NCBI GenBank assembly: GCA_964581795.1
Contig: CAZOPW010000078.1
Span: forward strand, 1-6,397
Reading direction: 5' to 3'
Length of the DNA: 6,397 bases
DNA from: EX4572-165 sp964581795
Lineage (GTDB): Archaea; Thermoplasmatota; E2; DHVEG-1
Shown: piece after piece, positions 1-5,298 of the stretch
Layout of the letters: every line of letters begins with the position of its first letter
How positions within the stretch are numbered: the first letter of the stretch is position 1
The notes under the pieces: model-generated
What the model saw: the letters and a program-made list of their open reading frames with translations, nothing else
The model's database searches: none
Told to the model about the DNA's origin: nothing
Position numbers and translations under genes: made by a program

Positions 1-53
1 CCCTCGACATCACGGTCTTCAGCCGTGCACTCTCCCAACTGAGTTACCGCAGC
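1..53 (-). tRNA. tRNA-Phe (GAA anticodon), 3' end outside window
   Basis: Read on the minus strand from base 53, the sequence folds as the first 53 nucleotides of a tRNA: a 7-nt acceptor strand (GCTGCGG), TA at positions 8-9, a D stem ACTC/GAGT around an 8-nt loop with GG, one linker base, a perfect anticodon stem CACGG/CCGTG around loop CTGAAGA, a 5-nt variable loop and the 5' side of the T stem (GAGGG). The anticodon is GAA, so it decodes Phe codons. G37 next to it is usual for tRNA-Phe. The T loop, 3' acceptor strand and any CCA lie off the left edge. No intron interrupts the anticodon loop. Its promoter would have to lie in the 30-bp gap or the 3' end of the upstream gene. I see only weak AT-rich candidates (about 71-90). 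Confidence 0.93.
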
Positions 54-83
54 ATGGTGTACCGGTAGAGTATTAGGAACTCA

Positions 84-434
84 TTATTGAATGTTACGCA
101 AGATCTCATCTGTTGTAGCATGTATATGTTTTAATGCGTTCATGAGATCTTTCATCGTTGGTTTGAGATTATCTGTGACGACTGCGCCACGAGATGATGG
201 TTCGATAAGTCGTTCTTGTTCAAGAATTCGAAGTGAATATCGAACCATATGTTGAGGATACCCGGTCATTTCAGATAATTTAATGATGCCCATTGGTTGA
301 TGTTCTTTTAACACAGTTAACACATGGATATGTCTTTTGAGAATATCCAGTTCATTTTCGATAACGCTAGTAAGTGCACATTGAGCATTTCTTTTTTGTT
401 CCATTCCTTTTAATCCTCTAATGTTGTTTGACAA
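84..434 (-). CDS. winged helix-turn-helix transcriptional regulator (small, archaeal type)
   Basis: This is a predicted cytoplasmic DNA-binding protein of 116 aa from a TTG start at 434, or 106 aa from the ATG at 402-404. Numbered from the TTG, residues 31-45 form the first helix, 49-57 (GIIKLSEMTG) a second, and 60-73 (PQHMVRYSLRILEQ) the recognition helix. The turn RLIEPSSRGAVVTD (75-88) makes a wing, and 91-115 is an amphipathic helix suited to dimerisation. This is the pattern of small MarR/ArsR/TrmB-like winged helices, but I cannot name the family. It has no ligand domain and one cysteine (C19), so neither a metal site nor a two-Cys redox switch is visible. GGGGAG lies 10 nt before the TTG. 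AGAGG lies about 10 nt before the ATG, and a TATA-like stretch at 451-462 would place transcription start near 430, which favours the ATG. It is divergent from the thioredoxin/CcdA gene across a palindrome, so autoregulation and control of that gene are plausible inferences. Confidence 0.85.
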   Translation of the reverse strand: MSNNIRGLKGMEQKRNAQCALTSVIENELDILKRHIHVLTVLKEHQPMGIIKLSEMTGYPQHMVRYSLRILEQERLIEPSSRGAVVTDNLKPTMKDLMNALKHIHATTDEILRNIQ

Positions 435-444
435 TGGTAATTAA

Positions 445-450
445 CTCCCC
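445..450 (-). promoter_or_regulatory. Shine-Dalgarno-like GGGGAG upstream of the TTG start
   Basis: On the minus strand GGGGAG sits 10 nt upstream of the TTG at 432-434. It is the best argument for the longer form of the winged-helix protein. The competing site is AGAGG (about 415-419) before the ATG at 402-404. The sequence alone does not settle which start is used. Confidence 0.4.
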
Positions 451-462
451 TTATTTAAAAAT
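451..462 (-). promoter_or_regulatory. TATA-like element for the winged-helix gene
   Basis: The minus strand reads ATTTTTAAATAA here. With archaeal spacing of about 26 nt, transcription would begin near base 430. That is just inside the TTG-started reading frame and about 26 nt before the ATG at 404. If this is the real promoter, the ATG is the start. An AT-rich core at 492-505 is an alternative TATA candidate that would give a longer leader. Confidence 0.35.
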
Positions 463-479
463 CTCTATTTACAAGAGGC

Positions 480-515
480 ATACCAAGTTGAATGATAAAT
501 ATCATAATTTGGTAT
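480..515. promoter_or_regulatory. nested imperfect palindrome, candidate operator between divergent genes
   Basis: The outer arms ATACCAA (480-486) and TTGGTAT (509-515) are perfect inverted repeats. Between them lies a second inverted repeat, ATGATA/TATCAT, around AA (492-505). The two centres are offset by one base because the spacers are 5 and 3 nt. The site lies in the 163-bp region between the minus-strand winged-helix gene and the plus-strand thioredoxin/CcdA gene, and its core (GATAAATATC) resembles a TATA box read either way. A dimeric regulator bound here could block promoters on both sides. The neighbouring winged-helix protein is the obvious candidate binder, by inference only. The rest of the intergenic region shows no RNA-gene-like structure. 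Confidence 0.5.
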
Positions 516-550
516 CTCTTTACGCTAAAAGGTTAAAAATGATGGCTTAT

Positions 551-560
551 TATGGTATAA
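551..560 (+). promoter_or_regulatory. TATA-like element for the thioredoxin/CcdA gene
   Basis: TATGGTATAA lies about 40 nt before the ATG at 598. Archaeal spacing would put transcription start near 580-583, giving a leader of about 15-18 nt that just contains the GGAG at 587-590. It is not a strong TATA consensus. The palindrome core at 492-505 is an alternative, implying a leader of about 70 nt. Confidence 0.3.
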
Positions 561-586
561 TTCACATACGTTAAAATCATGCCAAC

Positions 587-590
587 GGAG
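587..590 (+). promoter_or_regulatory. Shine-Dalgarno GGAG fixing the start at 598
   Basis: GGAG ends 7 nt before the ATG at 598. A second in-frame ATG at 610 would begin directly at MRHK, before the hydrophobic signal core, but is 19 nt from GGAG. The spacing therefore favours 598. Confidence 0.55.
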
Positions 591-597
591 TATTCTT

Positions 598-2193
598 ATG
601 ATTAATTCAATGAGACACAAAGCAATCATTGCAATTCTAGTCTTACTTCTCATACCTTCTTTATCTGGTTTTGCAAATGCAGAACCGATTATTCTTGATT
701 TTTTTTATTCAGAAAGTTGTGGAACCTGTCTTCCATTTAAGGAACAAATCATTTCTGATTTCAAAGACAATCCAGAGTATGATGATTTTTTAACGGTTAA
801 CATTAAAGATGTTGATAACGAAAAGTTTCATGATGAATGGCGAGATGAATATGATTATTACCCGTATCCTTTTGTAATCATTTTTAGTCCGTATCAGGAA
901 TCGGAGATAATCGGTGAATTTGAAATAACAACCGCGTTTCTATCAGATGTCATCTATGAATTCTATTTTAACACTGATATCATTCCAACGATTAATTCCT
1001 CTCAGATGTTAACAGGTGAGTTGTATTATAGTGAACCTTGTTTGTCGTGTGAAGCGTATTTTTCTCTTTATCATCAAATTGAACAGAATTATTCAGGTAA
1101 TTTTACGTTCATCATGCAAAATATTGATGAAAACGTATCTGCATTACAAACGTATCAACAAATTATTAATAATTCTAATAAATCATTTTCAGAACCATTA
1201 CTTGTTTTCTATGAGAATTCTTCTCTTCTTTGTATTGTTGAAGAACAAAATATCACTAAGGTTTCAACGTATGTACATAATGCTTTAAAGGAATTTGTAA
1301 CAAAAATCGATCCAAGTGATGATGACGATAGCATTATTCATACACCATTTGGTCCTATTGATCTTAAAGCTTGGTCGTTACCCGTTTTAACAATAATTCT
1401 AGGTGGAATTGATAGTTTTAACCCGTGCGCATTTTTTATTTTAATATTTTTGTTGAACTTGTTGATTTATGCAAAATCTCGTCGGAGAATGCTTCTTATC
1501 GGTGGTATTTTCATCTTTTTTTCTGGGCTTCTTTATATGGTGTTTATGTTCTTTTTATATGGATTGTTCAGACAACTACAGACAAATCCAGCAACCCTTC
1601 TTATTATCACGATAGCAGTTGGAGCAATTGTTCTTCCAATGGGTCTATTAAACATTAAAGATTTTTTTTATTTTAAAAAAGGAGCAAGTTTAAGTATTCC
1701 TGATTCAAAGAAACCAAAGATTTACAAAAAAATGAGAGATCTTGTGAAAAATCCTAAGCTTGGAGCAACGATTCTTGGAACGGTAGTTCTTGCTGGAACC
1801 GTGAATTTTTACGAATTATTATGTACCCTTGGATTACCTTTTGCATTTACAAAAGCGTTAACGAATTTCAATAGTATCTCAGCTGATTCAGCAACGTATT
1901 ATTTTTACATCATTCTTTACAATGTTGTGTATGTTATCCCCTTGTTTGTTATTGTGCTCATTTTTGTTATCACACTAGGAAAACGGAAACTCACGGAATG
2001 GCATGGTCAGATCATGAAACTTGTATCTGGACTCATGCTAACCATGTTTGGAATTATTTTTTTAACAAATTATCAACTCTTAGAAAACGTAATCACCCCC
2101 ATTCTTTTACTTTTGATTAGTCTTACTGCAACAGCAATTATAGCGTTTTTGTATAAAAAATACGTTGGTATCCCAGAAGAAAGTGATAAGTGA
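598..2193 (+). CDS. membrane thiol-disulfide protein: two thioredoxin-like domains fused to a CcdA/DsbD-type membrane domain
   Basis: This 531-aa protein probably carries reducing equivalents from cytoplasmic thiols across the membrane to exported thioredoxin-like domains, as CcdA and DsbD do. Residues 1-29 are a signal peptide (core IIAILVLLLIP, cleavage after NA/E). Domain 1 (about 30-125) has CGTC at 41-44 and a likely cis-Pro at 89 or 91 before strand FVIIF. Domain 2 (about 135-235) has CLSC at 148-151 and a likely cis-Pro at 200 (SEPLLVF). An Asp-rich hinge (DDDD, 241-244) leads to about seven hydrophobic segments: roughly 261-290, 299-322, 333-352, 390-418, 433-460, 472-490 and 497-518. 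C277 in TM1 (FNPCAFF) and C409 in TM4 (YELLCTLG) match the cysteine pair placement of DsbD/CcdA. The thioredoxin domains are N-terminal, whereas DsbD has its thioredoxin domain at the C-terminus. The gene is divergent from the winged-helix gene and convergent, 10 bp apart, with the next. The family call is firm; direction of electron flow and substrate are unknown. Confidence 0.93.
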   Translation: MINSMRHKAIIAILVLLLIPSLSGFANAEPIILDFFYSESCGTCLPFKEQIISDFKDNPEYDDFLTVNIKDVDNEKFHDEWRDEYDYYPYPFVIIFSPYQESEIIGEFEITTAFLSDVIYEFYFNTDIIPTINSSQMLTGELYYSEPCLSCEAYFSLYHQIEQNYSGNFTFIMQNIDENVSALQTYQQIINNSNKSFSEPLLVFYENSSLLCIVEEQNITKVSTYVHNALKEFVTKIDPSDDDDSIIHTPFGPIDLKAWSLPVLTIILGGIDSFNPCAFFILIFLLNLLIYAKSRRRMLLIGGIFIFFSGLLYMVFMFFLYGLFRQLQTNPATLLIITIAVGAIVLPMGLLNIKDFFYFKKGASLSIPDSKKPKIYKKMRDLVKNPKLGATILGTVVLAGTVNFYELLCTLGLPFAFTKALTNFNSISADSATYYFYIILYNVVYVIPLFVIVLIFVITLGKRKLTEWHGQIMKLVSGLMLTMFGIIFLTNYQLLENVITPILLLLISLTATAIIAFLYKKYVGIPEESDK

Positions 2194-2203
2194 TCATAAT
2201 AGG

Positions 2204-3439
2204 TTATCGTTTGTTTTTATAATACAAACCGATGATGATAAACACAAGCGCAAGCAGTCCAATTGATCCCATGACTCCTATGGTTAATGCCGTCCATAAG
2301 GTTGGACTTGGTTCAAGTGCTCTTCCTTCAAGGAGTTGGCCTTTGTCACTATCCCAAAGAAATGTCCACGGTTCATCTGGTAAAACAGATAGTGTTTTGT
2401 GAAGAATTGATAGTAATAAAATATGTTCAGATAATGAGGGTGTATCTGCCCACTCAGCTTTTCGGATGTTTTTTAAATAGATTAATCCAAGGATGAGTGA
2501 TTCTTTAAAAGCGGTCGTATTTTGTGAATCATCCATGGTTTTTGAAAGGTTGTATGCTTGACTCATACTATTAATACTGTGTAATTGATGTACTAATTGT
2601 TCGGTGGGATTATTTTGAATGTATTGACCAAGGGTGTCGCCTGGTCGTTTTCTTTGTTGAATATGTTGTAATTGGTTGTTGATATGGATAATCAGAGAAT
2701 ACGGTTGAATGAATTGTTCATCAATTGTATATATTGTTGATAGAGGTGTTGTAAAAAAGGAGAGGTTATAAATTTCAGTGTTGTTCGTATTATTTTTTGT
2801 AAATGATTGATAGTGATTGTATAACGTTTCATTATATGCTTGAATAATCATTGCTATCTCTTGTTGTTTTGAATAATTATTTGTATAATCATAATGGAGG
2901 ATGAGGGCTTGTAATGCAGCTGATCCTTCTTGGGATACTACTTGTGATGTATTGAATAAGTGAGATTTCGTTGTAGAAAAAAGAATATGGTTTGCAATAC
3001 GTTCTTTTGTTGATTCATTGGAAAAAGAAGATGGAATACGGTAGAGAAAATTGAGTAATAATGCGTGTGTGAATAACGAATGATTCGTTTCATTTTCTGA
3101 ATAATCATTGAGTATTCCTTCAACAGCATTGGTTAATATTTCATTTGATGAAGAGATATCAGATGCATATAATTCTAGGATTATTCCAGTTAAGATATGA
3201 TCAGTTAGTGTTAATTCATTTGTTTCATTCATGAGTCTTCCAGTTGACTGATTAAGAGTATTTTGAAACCAGCTGAGGCTTTCTTCTTGGATTTGTATTA
3301 AATCCTGGCGTTGTAAACTTGGTGCTCCAGAAGTATCTTGAGCATTAAGTAAAGGAGTAAAAATACTACTTAATAAAATGATACTAACAATGAGCACTTG
3401 AATGCTTGTTTTTCTAAAGTGTTGATGATTTGAAAGCAT
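2204..3439 (-). CDS. secreted, C-terminally membrane-anchored protein of unknown function, rich in N-glycosylation sequons
   Basis: I do not recognise this 411-aa protein. Residues 1-33 look like a signal peptide (basic start HFRK, hydrophobic 13-31, cleavage near LNAQ). Residues 34-380 are predicted outside the cell, mostly helical and without cysteine. Residues 382-406 (from WTALTIGVM to GLYY) form one membrane helix, followed by KNKR inside. About a dozen or more N-X-S/T sequons are present, for example at 63, 71, 116, 119, 141, 163, 188, 203, 225, 297 and 307, as expected of a glycosylated archaeal surface protein. Helix pairs such as SLSWFQNTLNQSTGRL faintly recall alpha/alpha-toroid proteins, but I see no catalytic motif. 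It starts at ATG 3437-3439 with no Shine-Dalgarno but an AT-rich box about 24-34 nt upstream, suggesting a leaderless transcript. It lies 72 bp downstream of the PKD surface protein gene. Confidence 0.85.
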   Translation of the reverse strand: MLSNHQHFRKTSIQVLIVSIILLSSIFTPLLNAQDTSGAPSLQRQDLIQIQEESLSWFQNTLNQSTGRLMNETNELTLTDHILTGIILELYASDISSSNEILTNAVEGILNDYSENETNHSLFTHALLLNFLYRIPSSFSNESTKERIANHILFSTTKSHLFNTSQVVSQEGSAALQALILHYDYTNNYSKQQEIAMIIQAYNETLYNHYQSFTKNNTNNTEIYNLSFFTTPLSTIYTIDEQFIQPYSLIIHINNQLQHIQQRKRPGDTLGQYIQNNPTEQLVHQLHSINSMSQAYNLSKTMDDSQNTTAFKESLILGLIYLKNIRKAEWADTPSLSEHILLLSILHKTLSVLPDEPWTFLWDSDKGQLLEGRALEPSPTLWTALTIGVMGSIGLLALVFIIIGLYYKNKR

Positions 3440-3463
3440 GTAAGCTGAAAACAGAGATTATCA

Positions 3464-3473
3464 TATTAAAAAA
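3464..3473 (-). promoter_or_regulatory. TATA-like element implying a leaderless mRNA
   Basis: The minus strand reads TTTTTTAATA within a longer AT stretch (3463-3477). It is centred about 29 nt before the A of the ATG at 3439, so transcription would start at or within a few bases of the start codon. No Shine-Dalgarno sequence occurs between them (the bases before the ATG are CAGCTTAC). Both facts fit a leaderless archaeal transcript. Confidence 0.45.
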
Positions 3474-3477
3474 TATT

Positions 3478-3506
3478 GAAAAAAGAAAGGAAAAAAAAGG
3501 AAAAAG
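3478..3506 (-). terminator. oligo-T terminator tract after the PKD surface protein
   Basis: Directly after the stop at 3512-3514 the minus strand runs through T5, T8 and T6 blocks separated by CC or C-containing interruptions, with no hairpin. Archaeal RNA polymerase terminates at such T-runs. This suggests that the gene upstream (3512-5188) is transcribed separately from the gene at 2204-3439, which has its own TATA-like box just beyond. Confidence 0.55.
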
Positions 3507-3511
3507 TGGTT

Positions 3512-5188
3512 TTATTTTTTTGATTTCTTCGATTGGGATTTCTTTGAAGATTTTTTCGAAGAACTTTTTTTCTCTTGTTTTTGTTGACGTTGTTTCTTTT
3601 CTTGTTGCTGTTTATTTTTATATGTTAGATACCCAAACACGATGATTAAAAGAATGATTAAACCAACGAGAACATACACTGCAAGATTCAAACCGTCATC
3701 TTGATCGGTGGAATATGCTTTTAACGTATCTGTTTCCGTGTTAAACGTGTAATCCCACGTGCCATCATCATCTGCATCAATAAGATACACATTTTCTTTT
3801 TGTTCTTCAACATCAGTTTCCTGATCGGTTTCAGTGTTTCTAAATGTATCAAATATTCCATCACTATTCGTGTCAATGAGCCATCCGTTGATTTCATCAT
3901 CAATAACATATACGTCAACCCAAACCGTTGCGGTTGTTTCATCAGTTGCATTTTGTTCATCTTTTGCAGTAACCGTTACATCATAAACTCCATAGGTTTC
4001 CCATTTATGAGTTGCTTCAAAAGATTCAGTACTATTGTATCTTTCAGAAGTCATGGAATTTGTGTCATCCCAGTTAATCGTGTATTCAATGGTATCGTTC
4101 TCATCAGGATCAGTTGCACTAATCGTAAATGTAACGTTAGTGTCTACTGATGTTTGTGTAGTATCTGGTGTTATTGTTACATCCGTTGGAGGATTGTTTC
4201 CAACAATGATTTCAATAATAAGTGGTTCATCTAAACTATCAGTGAGACCACCGGCATCTTCAACAGTCAACATCACTTCATAGGTACCCGTTGAAGTAAA
4301 GGTATGCGTAATCGTTTCGCCATGGCCGATTGATCCATCATCAAAATCCCAAGTGAAATTCAAATCAGTTCCTTCTGGATCACTACTATCGCTTGCATCA
4401 AAACTAAATTCTGTACCAGGTGATCCAGTATTCATATTTACTGTTGCGACAGCAGTTGGTTTTGCATTATCACCGGGGCTAGCAGTATCGTCTCCATCAG
4501 TTATTGGTCCTGGTGAAGGACCTGGACTCGGTCCTGGACCTGGTGTTGTTGGTTCTTTTTTTGTTTTAAAATTCCAAACAGGGCCTTCTGAACTAGCATC
4601 ATGTTCATCAGTAGCAACAATTTTCCAGTAATACATAGTTTCATAGTTTAATTCTTCTAGATCATAAGTAGTGGAGTCGTAATCATCTGCTACTTGAGAT
4701 GGGGTATCATCAGTACCAAAAAAGATTGTATATGTGATGTTATCTCCATCTGGATCTGAACATGACCAACTCAGATCAACATTAATATTTTGTCCTGTGG
4801 CATCATCAGATGGATTTTCACTTGATGGCTTCTGAGGTGGACGATTTTCTGATGAATCAATTGTTAAATTGAAATTTTTATTTATATGTTTGTCAATTGT
4901 ATGTGTGCGTACAGCTTCGTAAGTATATCCTTCATAGACGACATCAAAAATGACTTCATCACCAATTGACCCGTCAAAATCAAAAGCATAATATCCAAAT
5001 ATGCCAGTTGAAACATTCGCTTCATAGTTCAATCCTTCAATATGTGCAATGACTTCATCTGGTTGAATGAGTTCAGTATCATAGTAGACATATCCTCGAA
5101 AGCTCATTGGTTCTGCACTGCCTATTCCAACAAAGAACTGCAAGAAGAGTAGTGTAACTATTATCAACGATATTTTTTTAGTGTTCAT
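3512..5188 (-). CDS. modular cell-surface protein: carboxypeptidase-regulatory-like, Fn3-like, two PKD domains, Asp-rich repeat, membrane anchor, Lys/Ser tail
   Basis: This 558-aa protein is predicted to stand on the outer face of the membrane, probably in adhesion or envelope structure. Residues 1-25 are a signal peptide (GIGSA/EP). Residues 28-110 form a carboxypeptidase-regulatory-like beta domain (FRGYVYYD to KNFNLTI). Residues 116-210 are an Fn3-like domain with the pattern PPQKPSSENPSDDA, DPDGDNITY and YYWKIVATD. A Pro/Gly linker (about 213-229, repeated PGP) follows. PKD 1 (243-327) has WDFDDGS and HTFTSTGTYEVMLTV; PKD 2 (332-426) has INWDDT and HKWETYGVYDVTVTA. Residues 434-455 and 466-487 are two copies of a motif with LID, DG, WD or FD, and NTETD. 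The membrane helix is about 500-522, then a cytoplasmic tail (523-558) of Gln, Lys and Ser. It has a single cysteine (C143). No enzyme domain is visible. GGGGAAGG lies 6 nt before the ATG. Confidence 0.92.
   Translation of the reverse strand: MNTKKISLIIVTLLFLQFFVGIGSAEPMSFRGYVYYDTELIQPDEVIAHIEGLNYEANVSTGIFGYYAFDFDGSIGDEVIFDVVYEGYTYEAVRTHTIDKHINKNFNLTIDSSENRPPQKPSSENPSDDATGQNINVDLSWSCSDPDGDNITYTIFFGTDDTPSQVADDYDSTTYDLEELNYETMYYWKIVATDEHDASSEGPVWNFKTKKEPTTPGPGPSPGPSPGPITDGDDTASPGDNAKPTAVATVNMNTGSPGTEFSFDASDSSDPEGTDLNFTWDFDDGSIGHGETITHTFTSTGTYEVMLTVEDAGGLTDSLDEPLIIEIIVGNNPPTDVTITPDTTQTSVDTNVTFTISATDPDENDTIEYTINWDDTNSMTSERYNSTESFEATHKWETYGVYDVTVTAKDEQNATDETTATVWVDVYVIDDEINGWLIDTNSDGIFDTFRNTETDQETDVEEQKENVYLIDADDDGTWDYTFNTETDTLKAYSTDQDDGLNLAVYVLVGLIILLIIVFGYLTYKNKQQQEKKQRQQKQEKKSSSKKSSKKSQSKKSKK
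3707..3889 (-). repeat. two-copy aspartate-rich motif inside the PKD surface protein
   Basis: Residues 434-455 and 466-487 of the surface protein align without gaps at a 32-residue offset. They share N at the first position, LID, DG, a D two residues after DG, and an identical NTETD end. The D-x-D/N-x-DG layout (DTNSDG, DADDDG) resembles calcium-binding loops such as those of dockerin or thrombospondin type-3 repeats. Calcium binding is inferred. The pair lies between the last PKD domain and the membrane helix. The coordinates cover roughly both copies and the linker. Confidence 0.6.
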
Positions 5189-5194
5189 ATCATT

Positions 5195-5202
5195 CCTTCC
5201 CC
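5195..5202 (-). promoter_or_regulatory. Shine-Dalgarno GGGGAAGG of the PKD surface protein
   Basis: On the minus strand this purine block lies 6 nt before the ATG at 5186-5188. That fixes the start immediately before a well-formed signal peptide (MNTKKISLIIV). Confidence 0.55.
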
Positions 5203-5236
5203 ATTAGTTTTTTTGTTAAGGAAACCTTCCATCTTG

Positions 5237-5245
5237 TATTTATAA
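5237..5245 (-). promoter_or_regulatory. TATA box of the PKD surface protein gene
   Basis: The minus strand reads TTATAAATA, a good archaeal TATA match. Transcription would start near 5215, giving a leader of about 27 nt that contains the GGGGAAGG site. It lies in the 110-bp gap after the repeat-protein gene, so the surface protein need not be an operon member. Confidence 0.5.
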
Positions 5246-5298
5246 TTATTTATTATGGCGGATGAAAATATATTTTTGTATTGATATATTGACCTCAA

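Noticed and set aside
1..53. tRNA as the boundary of an integrated element
   Set aside because: The tRNA 3' end is off the window, there is no integrase, and no second copy of the tRNA sequence is visible inside.
1016..1658. Plus-strand frames inside the thioredoxin/CcdA gene
   Set aside because: They are alternate frames of a gene with clear thioredoxin and membrane motifs. Hydrophobic residues arise from T-rich codons.
2191..2206. TGATCA palindrome at the convergent stop codons as a regulatory site
   Set aside because: It is only six bases in a 10-bp convergent gap. A chance match is sufficient.
3430..3645. Plus-strand 71-codon frame with a hydrophobic stretch
   Set aside because: It overlaps the terminator T-runs and the antisense of the Lys-rich tail and membrane helix, which automatically reads as Phe/Leu-rich. 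No independent signal supports it.
3800..4283. Two overlapping plus-strand frames opposite the PKD 2 and Asp-rich region
   Set aside because: Both are shadows of a well-supported minus-strand gene, with no recognisable domain.
4501..4550. Short repeated GGTCCTGG-like DNA units as a CRISPR or minisatellite
   Set aside because: They encode the Pro/Gly linker of the surface protein. The units are short, contiguous and in frame, with no spacers.
4353..4631. 92-codon plus-strand frame rich in Gly, Pro, Ser and Val opposite the PKD protein
   Set aside because: It is the antisense of the Pro/Gly linker and PKD 1 of a gene with clear domains. Its composition follows from that repeat, and no ribosome site supports it.
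5218..5228. AAGG-AAA-CCTT as a hairpin terminator or riboswitch stem
   Set aside because: A four-base stem with a three-base loop is too weak and sits between the TATA box and start codon of the PKD gene.
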